A stretch of DNA of 10,333 bases from contig PLNY01000448.1 of assembly GCA_003141915.1 (NCBI GenBank), positions 2,638 through 12,970 on the forward strand, written 5' to 3'. This document shows positions 1-6,398 of this stretch, piece after piece; positions within the stretch are counted from its first letter, which is position 1; each line of letters starts with the position of its first letter. The notes beneath the pieces were generated by a model. That model made no database searches and had not been told where the DNA came from. It saw nothing but the letters and a program-made list of their open reading frames with translations. Source of the stretch: Anaerolineae bacterium (GTDB lineage: Bacteria; Chloroflexota; Anaerolineae; Anaerolineales; Villigracilaceae). The translations under genes and the position numbers were made by a program.

Positions 1-213
1 TCGGTTGCCTTGTGCATCAGCGATCCCAAAAATCCGTACCGCTATATTCAAATCCATGGCAAAGTGGTGGAAATTACCATGAAAGGTGCGGAAGACCACA
101 TTGATACACTCAATATGAAATATCATGGCAATCCGCATTACGCCAACCATAATCCGGAAAAACCGCGTATCATTTACAAGATCGAGCCGATAAAAGCTCA
201 AACAATGGGATGA
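1..213 (+). CDS. PPOX-class F420-dependent enzyme, C-terminal part (partial)
   Basis: The reading frame is open from base 1 and ends at TGA 211-213, so only the last 70 residues are present and the start lies outside the window. The visible segment (NPYRYIQIHGKVVEIT, then a helix with HIDTLNMKYHG, then RIIYKIEP near the end) matches the closing beta strands and helix of pyridoxamine-5'-phosphate-oxidase-like split-barrel proteins of the F420-dependent kind. These bind F420 or flavin and reduce or oxidise varied small substrates in the cytoplasm. The specific substrate cannot be told. Its stop overlaps the next start in an ATGA, and it sits directly before F420 biosynthesis genes, which supports F420 as the cofactor. 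Family call is good; cofactor is inferred from context. Confidence 0.82.
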   Translation, partial: SVALCISDPKNPYRYIQIHGKVVEITMKGAEDHIDTLNMKYHGNPHYANHNPEKPRIIYKIEPIKAQTMG

Positions 214-794
214 TGCTTCACGACTTTCTGCGCTCGCGCCGTTCCGTCCGACGCTTCAAACCGGACCCGATACCGGAATCCGTTATTGAACGCGTTCTCA
301 CCACTGCGACCTATGCGCCATCCGCGCATAACCGCCAGCCATGGAGATTTGTTGTTATAAAGAATCCGGATGTCAAGCCGCGGCTCGCCAAAACATTGAC
401 CAATAAAATGCGTCTCGACATGCAAGCCGAAGGCGCGGCCGAATCAGAAATTGACAAGCGTGTTTCGAACTCATTGCGCCGCATTGACGAAGCGCCACTC
501 ATCATCATGCTCTGCCGAGACGTAACCGATGTCCGCATAAATACTCCCGAAGAAACCGTCATGAATATCCAATCCACCGCGCTGGCCGGATTGCAACTTC
601 TGCTCGCGGCACACGCGGAAGGCCTCGGCGGCAATTGGATTTGCTGGCCCCTATATGCCGCGAAAGAAGCTCAATCCGTTTTGAATTTACCTGAAACGTG
701 GGAGCCACAAGCCATGATTATCATTGGATATTCTAACGAGCAGCCAAAACAAAAAGAATTGAAACCGTTGAATACAATCTCTATTTATTTATGA
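210..794 (+). CDS. Nitroreductase-family protein, likely FbiB C-terminal-type dehydro-F420-0 reductase
   Basis: A 194-residue FMN-dependent nitroreductase fold. Visible marks are RSRRSVRRF (residues 8-16) and APSAHNRQPWRF (36-47), both phosphate/FMN-binding in this family, then EGLGGNWICWPLY (137-149) and LPETWEPQAMIIIGY (160-174). The pattern, including the KMRLDMQAEG helix near 66-75, is closer to the C-terminal domain of actinobacterial FbiB than to general NfsB-type enzymes, judged from memory of the family. In bacteria that make F420 from phosphoenolpyruvate, that FbiB domain reduces dehydro-F420-0. Placement immediately before cofD, with ATGA overlaps at both ends (210-213 and 791-794), supports the same job here. 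The glutamyl-ligase half of FbiB is not fused, and no ligase gene is visible. ATG 210 or ATG 213 could be the start. The alternative is a general F420- or NAD(P)H-linked nitroreductase. Confidence 0.8.
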   Translation: MMLHDFLRSRRSVRRFKPDPIPESVIERVLTTATYAPSAHNRQPWRFVVIKNPDVKPRLAKTLTNKMRLDMQAEGAAESEIDKRVSNSLRRIDEAPLIIMLCRDVTDVRINTPEETVMNIQSTALAGLQLLLAAHAEGLGGNWICWPLYAAKEAQSVLNLPETWEPQAMIIIGYSNEQPKQKELKPLNTISIYL

Positions 795-1771
795 AAATCG
801 TTGCCCTCGCAGGCGGAGTCGGCGGTGCGAAACTGGCGCAAGGACTCGCCCAAATTCTCCCGTCCGAAGATCTAACCGTCATCGTCAATACCGGCGATGA
901 CTTTGAGCATGTGCCCTTATATATCAGTCCTGATTTGGACACGGTCTGCTACACATTAGCAGGATTGGCAAATCCCGAAACCGGCTGGGGACGCGTCAAT
1001 GAAACTTGGAATGCAATTGCCAATATCGAAAGGCTCGGCGGACAAACGTGGTTTCGTGTTGGCGATCAGGATTTAGCAACACACATCGAGCGCACGCGTC
1101 GAATGAAGGCAGGTCAATCGCTTTCACAAATCACGCGTGACTTTTGCAAAGCGTGGGGAATTCATCAGGTTGTCATCCCCATGAGCGATAATCCAGTTAG
1201 AACCATCGTTGAAACAGATCAGGGCGAACTTGCATTTCAAGAATATTTCGTCCATCGAAGATGTGAGCCGCGCGTGAAAGGCTTTCGATTTGATGGAATC
1301 GAATCCGCAAAGCCCGAGCCGGGAATTTTAAATGCAATCAAAGAGGCAGATGCCATCGTGATTTGTCCATCGAATCCGTGGGTGAGCATTGACCCAATCT
1401 TAAAAGTTCTTTCTGCCCCCCTCGTCTCTTCGAGACACTCCCCCCAAATTCAAAGAATTTTGGGGGAGAAGGATGGGGGCGAAGCGAAAAAAGTTGTCGC
1501 CGTCTCCCCCATCATCGGCGGGCAAGCCGTCAAGGGTCCCGCCGCGAAGATGTATCGCGAACTTGGAATCGCACCATCGGCATTCGCGGTTGCAAAACAT
1601 TATCAAAATCTAATTACTGGATTCGTCTTTGATGAAGTGGATGCGAAATTCGAGCCTGATATCCAAGGTTTAAACATGCGGACTTTGATTACAAAAACGT
1701 TAATGGAAAATTCAGATAACCGCAGACGTTTGGCGGAAGATGTGCTACACTTTATCGGAAATCAGTTATGA
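791..1771 (+). CDS. cofD: CofD / FbiA: phosphoenolpyruvate (or 2-phospho-L-lactate) transferase
   Basis: Transfers the phospho-C3 moiety from the GDP-activated donor made by CofC onto 7,8-didemethyl-8-hydroxy-5-deazariboflavin (Fo), giving F420-0 or dehydro-F420-0 in the cytoplasm. At 326 residues it is close to family length. Diagnostic segments are the N-terminal ALAGGVGGAKLAQGL (residues 6-20), NTGDDFEHVPLYISPDLDT (33-51), GLANPETGWGR (58-68), ICPSNPWVSIDPIL (191-204) and VVAVSPIIGGQAVKGPAAKM (235-254). The stretch between PIL (202-204) and VVAVSP, residues 205-234, is about 15 residues longer than I expect. It coincides with an in-frame palindromic DNA element (nt 1415-1480, codons 209-230). 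The gene starts on ATG 791 inside the preceding stop and ends by overlapping cofC (ATGA 1768-1771), so translation is probably coupled. The real donor (PEP versus phospholactate) cannot be read from the sequence. Confidence 0.96.
   Translation: MKIVALAGGVGGAKLAQGLAQILPSEDLTVIVNTGDDFEHVPLYISPDLDTVCYTLAGLANPETGWGRVNETWNAIANIERLGGQTWFRVGDQDLATHIERTRRMKAGQSLSQITRDFCKAWGIHQVVIPMSDNPVRTIVETDQGELAFQEYFVHRRCEPRVKGFRFDGIESAKPEPGILNAIKEADAIVICPSNPWVSIDPILKVLSAPLVSSRHSPQIQRILGEKDGGEAKKVVAVSPIIGGQAVKGPAAKMYRELGIAPSAFAVAKHYQNLITGFVFDEVDAKFEPDIQGLNMRTLITKTLMENSDNRRRLAEDVLHFIGNQL
1415..1480. repeat. In-frame palindromic element inside cofD (three-way-junction fold)
   Basis: The 66 bases form an outer stem GCCCCC (1415-1420) with GGGGGC (1475-1480), enclosing two hairpins. 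The first is GTCTC-TTC-GAGAC (1424-1436). The second has arms 1438-1451 and 1455-1468, with 13 of 14 positions complementary and an AAA loop. The outer stem starts exactly on a codon boundary and spans 22 codons. G/C homopolymer runs set it apart from the rest of cofD. The shape resembles small palindromic repeat elements that settle in coding genes in some bacteria. No second copy occurs in this window, so its status as a dispersed repeat is inferred. Confidence 0.6.
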
Positions 1772-2382
1772 CACTTTGGGCGATTGTCCCAGTCAAACCT
1801 TTACGGCGCGGCAAATCCAGACTCGCCGGAACTTTGTCCGAGGACGAACGGGCGGAACTTAATCGTATCTTACTTGAACACACCATTCAAACACTGACCA
1901 ATCTAAAGGAAATTGAACAAGTCCTCGTCGTCAGCCGCGACTCGTCGGCTCTGGCGCTTGCGCGCGACCTTGGAGCGCGTACCGTTCAAGAAGATGACGG
2001 TGCGCCGAACTTGAACACTGCCCTCAAACGCGCTACGGTGGTCGCGCAAGTCTACGCTTCGCGCGGTGTGTTGATTGTTCCTGCAGATTTGCCATTGCTA
2101 AACCCAAATGATGTCAAGGTTTTGCTTTCACATTCGGCAAACCCGCCGGTGGTTGTCATTGCGCCGGACCGCCATCAAAAAGGTACGAACGCATTGCTCC
2201 TATCGCCATCCAACATTATCGAATATGACTTCGGTGAAGGCTCTTTCGAACGTCATTGTGCACGCGCAAAGAAAGCCGGCGCGCGTCTTGAAGTTGTAAA
2301 CCTGCCTTCCCTCGGATTGGATTTGGATTTGCCTGAAGATTTGAAAATCATCCGTGAGATGGAAAAGACCATAAAGATATAA
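1768..2382 (+). CDS. cofC: CofC / FbiD: phospholactate or PEP guanylyltransferase
   Basis: Activates 2-phospho-L-lactate or phosphoenolpyruvate with GTP to form the GDP-linked donor that CofD uses in coenzyme F420 synthesis. It is a 204-residue nucleotidyltransferase of the GT-A/MobA-like fold, the usual size for the family. Visible motifs are VPVKPLRRGKSRLAG (7-21; nucleotide-binding loop with Arg and Lys), VVSRDSSA (54-61), VPADLPLL (104-111; metal-binding Asp), PDRHQKGTNALLLSP (133-147), FGEGSFERH (155-163) and LDLDLPEDL (184-192). The start ATG overlaps the cofD stop as ATGA, so the two are almost certainly co-translated. The gene ends 19 nt before the LLM oxidoreductase. Which C3 acid is used is not visible; a neighbouring FbiB-like reductase favours phosphoenolpyruvate by inference. 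Confidence 0.95.
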   Translation: MTLWAIVPVKPLRRGKSRLAGTLSEDERAELNRILLEHTIQTLTNLKEIEQVLVVSRDSSALALARDLGARTVQEDDGAPNLNTALKRATVVAQVYASRGVLIVPADLPLLNPNDVKVLLSHSANPPVVVIAPDRHQKGTNALLLSPSNIIEYDFGEGSFERHCARAKKAGARLEVVNLPSLGLDLDLPEDLKIIREMEKTIKI

Positions 2383-2389
2383 CTTTAAC

Positions 2390-2395
2390 AAGGAG
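2390..2395 (+). promoter_or_regulatory. Shine-Dalgarno of the LLM oxidoreductase
   Basis: AAGGAG lies 6 nt before ATG 2402 in the 19-nt gap after cofC. It is the strongest ribosome-binding site on the plus strand here. It fixes the start and suggests this product is translated independently of the coupled upstream genes. Confidence 0.85.
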
Positions 2396-2401
2396 AATGT
2401 C

Positions 2402-3400
2402 ATGGCCCAAAGAGTTGCATTATATTTGCAGGATTCGCATGATCTGCGTGACGGCTTGGATTATGTTCGTTATGCCGAAGAGAAAGGCTTTGAAGCCGTC
2501 TGGCAGGCAGAATCGCGTCTTGTGCGCGATGCCATTGTCCCGATGGCAGCATACGCCGCGGTCACGCAACGGATCAAAGTCGGGTCAGGCGTGATCAACA
2601 ACTGGACGCGCAACATCGGCTTGCTGGCCGCTACATTTCTGACGTTGGACGACCTTGCTCCGAATCGAATCATCTGCGGCATCGGTGCATGGTGGGATCC
2701 GCTGGCAAAGAACGTTGGCATTGACCGCAAGAAGCCATTGGTGGCGATGCGTGAGACGATTGAAGTCATGCGCCGGTTGCTGAATATGGAGCGCGTCACA
2801 TTTCATGGTGAGTTCCATCATGTGGATGGCATCGAACTGGATGTCGTTCACGGAAGACGCGAGCCGCGTCACATCCCAATCATGATCGGCGCAACCGGCG
2901 ATCAAATGATGGAGATGACCGGCGAAATCGCGGACGGCGTGGTGATGAATTATTGCGTCCCGCCGGAATACAATGATAAAGCATTGGAGCTTCTCGATAA
3001 AGGCTTGAAAAAATCAGGCCGAAAGATGGAAGATTTTGATCGCCCGCAATTGATCGTCTGCTCGGTGGACCCGGATCACGACAAGGCCATCGAATATACC
3101 AAGGAATTGCTTTGCCAATATTTGGCGCAACAGCCGCACATTACAAAAGCGTCTGGAGTTTCGCAGGATGTGATTGTACAAATCCAATCCATTCTCGGCT
3201 GGCCAGCCACGAAAGAACAAATCAATAAAGCCAAGCATCTTGTTCCAGATGATTTGGTGTATCGCATCACGGCATCCGGCACGCCCGATGAAGCGCGTGC
3301 GAAAGTCGAAGAATACACAAAGCGCGGATGCACCTGCCCCATCCTTTATCCCGTCGGTGGAAATTTCAAATTGTTGATCGATACGTTTGCACAAAAATAA
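2402..3400 (+). CDS. LLM-class F420-dependent oxidoreductase
   Basis: A 332-residue bacterial-luciferase-like TIM-barrel protein, close to the full length of the F420-dependent branch (Mer-like and related). Visible features are the N-terminal barrel strand RVALYLQDS (4-12), YAEEKGFEAVWQAES (24-38), the strand/loop RIKVGSGVINNWTRN (57-71), the helix LAATFLTLDDLAPNR (75-89) followed by GIGAWWDP (93-100), the mid-barrel IPIMIGATGDQMMEMTGEIA (158-177) with ADGVVMNYCV (177-186), and the C-terminal SGTPDEARAKVEEY (292-305). These enzymes use reduced F420 for hydride transfer. The substrate cannot be assigned; methylene-tetrahydropterin reductase-like and redox-detoxifying roles both fit. It follows cofC by 19 nt with a strong Shine-Dalgarno, so it probably belongs to the same transcript. 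No convincing terminator follows it before the SRP RNA promoter. Confidence 0.9.
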   Translation: MAQRVALYLQDSHDLRDGLDYVRYAEEKGFEAVWQAESRLVRDAIVPMAAYAAVTQRIKVGSGVINNWTRNIGLLAATFLTLDDLAPNRIICGIGAWWDPLAKNVGIDRKKPLVAMRETIEVMRRLLNMERVTFHGEFHHVDGIELDVVHGRREPRHIPIMIGATGDQMMEMTGEIADGVVMNYCVPPEYNDKALELLDKGLKKSGRKMEDFDRPQLIVCSVDPDHDKAIEYTKELLCQYLAQQPHITKASGVSQDVIVQIQSILGWPATKEQINKAKHLVPDDLVYRITASGTPDEARAKVEEYTKRGCTCPILYPVGGNFKLLIDTFAQK

Positions 3401-3413
3401 TTCCGCACTTCGG

Positions 3414-3442
3414 TTGACATCCTCCTTTTATTCAGTTATCCT
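3414..3442 (+). promoter_or_regulatory. sigma70-type promoter of the SRP RNA
   Basis: A perfect -35 TTGACA (3414-3419), a 17-nt spacer and a -10 TATCCT (3437-3442). The predicted start is near 3448-3450, exactly where the SRP RNA outer stem begins. This agreement between promoter and RNA end makes both calls stronger. Confidence 0.85.
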
Positions 3443-3448
3443 CGCTGT

Positions 3449-3554
3449 TGTCCGGGCAGGCCCGGCGCGGCAAAGCCTTTTGAATCCCGCCAGGATCGAA
3501 AGATAGCAACGGTAAGGAAGTGTCTTTGGGTGCCGCCGGTCTCCTGCCCGGATA
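3449..3554 (+). ncRNA. ffs: Small bacterial signal recognition particle RNA (4.5S-like)
   Basis: Scaffold RNA that binds Ffh and FtsY during co-translational targeting of membrane proteins. The helix-8 core is plain: CAGG (3491-3494), ATC, a GAAA tetraloop (3498-3501), GAT, then AGCA (3505-3508). This aligns position by position with the E. coli 4.5S core (CAGG, UCC, GGAA, GGA, AGCA). The rest folds as one long hairpin. TCCGGGCAGG (3451-3460) pairs with CCTGCCCGGA (3543-3552), CCGGCG (3462-3467) with CGCCGG (3534-3539), and CAAAG (3471-3475) with CTTTG (3524-3528). The length, about 105 nt, fits the small SRP class lacking an Alu domain. Ends are estimated from the stem and the promoter. Confidence 0.94.
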
Positions 3555-3565
3555 TTTTATCAATG

Positions 3566-3593
3566 CCTGATCAATTCAACCTATCAGGTTTTT
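3566..3593 (+). terminator. Intrinsic terminator after the SRP RNA
   Basis: Stem CCTGAT (3566-3571) with ATCAGG (3583-3588), an 11-nt loop, then five T residues (3589-3593). It is a short, moderately stable stem, so some read-through into the downstream gene at 3617 is possible. That gene has no obvious promoter or Shine-Dalgarno of its own. Confidence 0.6.
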
Positions 3594-3616
3594 GATTCCT
3601 GTGGCAAAATAATCTC

Positions 3617-4009
3617 ATGCCCCGCTGGCTTTACTCTGTTATCGCGATTGTGATCGGCATTGGTCTCGGCCTATTCTATGGATGGGTCGTCAGTCCGGTT
3701 CAATTCGTAGACACCACGCCCGCCTCCATGCGCGCCGACTATCGAGCGGATTACGTTTTGATGATCGCGGAAGCTTATCATGCGGACCAAAATACGGATT
3801 TAGCCATCCGCAGGCTGGCCGTCTTTGGAAGCAACTCACCGGCGGATATTGCCGCGCAAGCGCTTCAAACCGGACAAACGATCGGTTACTCCGCCGAAGA
3901 TATTTCCCTGCTCCAGGAATTGACGCGTGCCCTGCAAGCCTATCAACCGCCACCCACACCGATAGAAGGCACGCAGAAAGACAGCGCACCAACAGGCGGT
4001 GCGCCATGA
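3617..4009 (+). CDS. Small single-pass membrane protein, paralogue of the next gene
   Basis: I do not recognise a named family. The 130-residue product has one N-terminal membrane segment (about residues 7-27; IAIVIGIGLGLFYGWVVSP). A soluble, alanine-rich, mostly helical region (33-110) follows, then a short Pro/Thr-rich tail (110-130). Residues 9-83 match residues 9-85 of the following protein. Shared anchors are GIGLGL, Y.W, PV, TTP, RAD, a Tyr-Ile-Ala-Tyr pattern and a later R/RL pair. The stop TGA overlaps the next ATG (ATGA 4006-4009), so the two are probably coupled and may act together in or on the membrane. No Shine-Dalgarno precedes ATG 3617. The soluble part would lie outside the cytoplasm if the segment is an uncleaved signal anchor; that orientation is inferred. 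Confidence 0.75.
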   Translation: MPRWLYSVIAIVIGIGLGLFYGWVVSPVQFVDTTPASMRADYRADYVLMIAEAYHADQNTDLAIRRLAVFGSNSPADIAAQALQTGQTIGYSAEDISLLQELTRALQAYQPPPTPIEGTQKDSAPTGGAP

Positions 4010-4872
4010 AACGCTTTCCGTGGGAAGTGATTCCCGTGCTGGCAATTGGAATTGGCTTAGGCTTGTTATATGCATGGATGATCGCACCCGTACGTTATAT
4101 CAATACCACGCCGATCACTCTACGCGCCGACTTCAAAGATCAATATCGAATGTTGATCGCCGCATCTTATGCATCCACGCATGATCTGGCACGCGCAAAA
4201 ATCCGCCTTGAATTGCTCGGTGATGCTGATCCTGTACAGGTATTGAGCGCCCAGGCTCAACGCTTATTGGCATCGGGCCAGCCATTTGACATCGTGCAAC
4301 AAGTTGCCATGCTGGCTGATGACATGCAATCGGGTGTCGCACACATTCCGCCAACCGCGACAACGGAATCAATTGCCAGTGTTGAGCCGCCGACATCAAC
4401 GCCGGCCGCTTCTTTGTCCGGGACCGTAGCGCCGCCGCAAACCGCGCCGATTGCGTCGCCCACCATCGAAATCGTCAGCACGATCATTCCGCTAACCATC
4501 ACGCCGCGCCCAACCTATACCCCAACGCCGACAGCCGGCGCACCGGCTATATTGTTGAGCAACGATAAAATTTGTAATCCAAATTTAACCGATGGTTTGA
4601 TGCAAATCTCCGTGATTGACGCACATCACCATCAAATGCCCGGCATTGAGATCATCATCACATGGGACGGCGGCGAGGATCATTTCTTCACCGGCTTCAA
4701 GCCTGAGATTGCGAACGGTTATGCCGATTACATCATGCAGGCCAATGTGACGTATACGGTTCGCATCGCAGAATCGGGAACGCCTGTCCCCAATCTGGTT
4801 GCGCCCGCCTGCACCGATTCAAGCGGACAGAAATATACGGGCGGCTTTCATCTCACGTTCCAACAACCTTAA
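4006..4872 (+). CDS. Membrane-anchored protein with Pro/Thr stalk and beta-rich C-terminal domain
   Basis: Function unknown. The 288 residues divide into a membrane segment (about 8-28; IPVLAIGIGLGLLYAW), a helical region (33-108) paralogous to the upstream protein, a Pro/Thr/Ala/Ser-rich linker (about 111-180) typical of an extracytoplasmic stalk, and a C-terminal domain (181-288). The latter has alternating strands, a MPGIEIIITWDGGEDHFFTG stretch (211-230) and two cysteines (C190, C269) that could form a disulfide. It resembles Ig-like or carboxypeptidase-regulatory-like modules only in general character. ATG 4006 is chosen because it forms an ATGA overlap with the preceding stop and because homology to the neighbour begins there; the frame stays open further upstream but overlaps that gene. 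It ends 2 nt before a strong terminator. Confidence 0.8.
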   Translation: MKRFPWEVIPVLAIGIGLGLLYAWMIAPVRYINTTPITLRADFKDQYRMLIAASYASTHDLARAKIRLELLGDADPVQVLSAQAQRLLASGQPFDIVQQVAMLADDMQSGVAHIPPTATTESIASVEPPTSTPAASLSGTVAPPQTAPIASPTIEIVSTIIPLTITPRPTYTPTPTAGAPAILLSNDKICNPNLTDGLMQISVIDAHHHQMPGIEIIITWDGGEDHFFTGFKPEIANGYADYIMQANVTYTVRIAESGTPVPNLVAPACTDSSGQKYTGGFHLTFQQP

Positions 4873-4873
4873 A

Positions 4874-4907
4874 AGAAAATGCCACAATTTTCATTGTGGC
4901 ATTTTCT
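4874..4907. terminator. Bidirectional intrinsic terminator between convergent genes
   Basis: A perfect 15-bp inverted repeat: the arms are 4874-4888 and 4893-4907, with a TTTC loop. The GCCAC/GTGGC part is flanked by A and T runs, so a T-rich tract follows the GC core on both strands. It fills nearly all of the 39-nt gap between the plus-strand stop (4872) and the minus-strand stop (4912), and should end transcription in both directions. Confidence 0.9.
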
Positions 4908-4911
4908 ATCG

Positions 4912-6396
4912 CTAGAAGCCGGTGGGAAGTTTGGGAACCCAATCATTTCCCAAAACTACAATGACGTCAATACCCGCATAAGTTTTGCATTGGTTTTGAT
5001 TAAAGGATATTTGATTGCCGCCGGCGATCACCCCGCGAGCAATCAAATAACGCAACGTATATAGTTTTGGGGCACACATATAAACTGTCGTCTGGTTATA
5101 ATTCTGATTTGCCTTCCCGGTGCCTGCAACATTCAAACCCAGCGAATGAAAATAAAGGCCGGTTCGTTGATCCAGGTTTGCAGTATAGGTTCCGTTCAAC
5201 ACGCCGACTTTCGCCTTATCCGCCTGCATCAGCGCAATGGGATCGCCTTGAGCCGTTGGGCTGGTTGGGCCGCTGGTTGTGAACACCTGGGCGCTTATAA
5301 GCTCCATCTTGTCAGGAATCGGTTTAAAGACAGATGCGGCCTGCCCGGCAAGAGTCGTATTCGCCGGGACCATATCCGTATAATCAAACACAACGTTTTT
5401 GATTTGGTTTAGAGGAATGTCTTTCATCAAGTATGCCAGTTTAATGGCATCGTCAAAAGACATGTTGGTATGAAGCCCCCCGCCGAAGGTTTTATAGAAC
5501 CACGGTGCTTTGGCAATCAGAGTTGGAAAATTAGCAGGATCCAGAACCTTATCACGGATCGCCAAGATCACTTGCTGTTGACGCTTGGAGCGATCCAGAT
5601 CGCCGCCTTTGGCCCCGCATTGATCCTGATCGCGGCAACGGGCATAGGCAAGCGCAAGCGGACCACTCAAGTGGCGCATTCCACAACATGTAAGAATAAA
5701 TTTATCTTTTCCATTCCCCAATGGATCGAGACGAAGATTCTCATAAGAACGGATATCCACGCCACCAATTGTATTGATGAATGCGACAAATGTGTCAAAG
5801 TCCACCTGGGCGTAATATTGAATCGGCACGCCCATCAGCTGTGAAACGGTTTCCATTGCCAGCCCGGGGCCGCCGCCCGGCAGTTTGGAAATCTCGCCGC
5901 TGGTCCAAGCTGTATTGATACGGCTGGACCCGACGCCGGGGATGTTAACCCACAGGTCACGCGGAATCGAGATCATGCCCGCCGTTTTTGAAACGGGATC
6001 CACTGTAAATAAAATGATCGTATCAGTGCAATCCGGGCAATCCGGCCCGCTAACGGCCTCACCGCCGCCGCGCAAGCCAAAGAAAACAATATTGATTCGA
6101 CTGCCGCCATCCCATGTCGGCGCCTGCGCTACAGGCGCTGAAACCTCCGCTGTTGGAGTCGCAGGACCGATTGGCGTACCCTGAGCGTTCAGCACAAGAG
6201 TTGGCAGACCGGTGCCGCCGACATTACAACTTTCAGGCGGAATTCCATCCAAAGCTGTGAATTGCCAGCATTCGACGAAACCACGCGCAAAGATAAAGAA
6301 ACCTCCAGCCAAAGCCAGAGCGGCAATCCAAAATATGATTTGGCTCACCGAGGGACGAAATTTAAAATTTTTGAAGAAGTTTACAAATCGATTCAT
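4912..6396 (-). CDS. LCP (LytR-CpsA-Psr) family protein with LytR_C domain
   Basis: LCP proteins transfer lipid-linked anionic or glycan polymers to peptidoglycan or other surface acceptors outside the membrane. The 494 residues contain a membrane anchor (about 18-37), a Pro/Ala/Thr linker (60-95), an LCP catalytic domain (about 97-335) and a LytR_C-like domain (about 395-485; AKVGVLNGTY near 395). Key features are SIPRDLWVNIPG (143-154, with R146), INTIGGVDI (207-215), YARCRD (251-256) and the DRSKRQQQVI segment (268-277). The usual Arg of the RxD motif is a cysteine here (CTD, 123-125), preceded by CPDC, and the outer part holds ten cysteines in all. ATG 6396 is preferred; an in-frame TTG two codons upstream (6402) overlaps the previous stop. 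No clear Shine-Dalgarno is seen, so coupling to the HEAT gene is likely. Confidence 0.93.
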   Translation of the reverse strand: MNRFVNFFKNFKFRPSVSQIIFWIAALALAGGFFIFARGFVECWQFTALDGIPPESCNVGGTGLPTLVLNAQGTPIGPATPTAEVSAPVAQAPTWDGGSRINIVFFGLRGGGEAVSGPDCPDCTDTIILFTVDPVSKTAGMISIPRDLWVNIPGVGSSRINTAWTSGEISKLPGGGPGLAMETVSQLMGVPIQYYAQVDFDTFVAFINTIGGVDIRSYENLRLDPLGNGKDKFILTCCGMRHLSGPLALAYARCRDQDQCGAKGGDLDRSKRQQQVILAIRDKVLDPANFPTLIAKAPWFYKTFGGGLHTNMSFDDAIKLAYLMKDIPLNQIKNVVFDYTDMVPANTTLAGQAASVFKPIPDKMELISAQVFTTSGPTSPTAQGDPIALMQADKAKVGVLNGTYTANLDQRTGLYFHSLGLNVAGTGKANQNYNQTTVYMCAPKLYTLRYLIARGVIAGGNQISFNQNQCKTYAGIDVIVVLGNDWVPKLPTGF

Positions 6397-6398
6397 AA

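Noticed and set aside
3594..3616. A promoter for the gene at 3617 (CAAAAT or AATAAT before the ATG)
   Set aside because: No -35 at a suitable distance and only a weak -10; read-through of the modest SRP terminator is equally likely.
3682..4005. Upstream extension of the second paralogue's reading frame
   Set aside because: The extension runs through the first paralogue in another frame. Similarity between the two proteins starts only at ATG 4006, which also forms an ATGA overlap.
3617..4872. Tandem paralogues as an assembly duplication
   Set aside because: The two copies are strongly diverged in DNA and protein and differ in length and domain content, so they are an old duplication.
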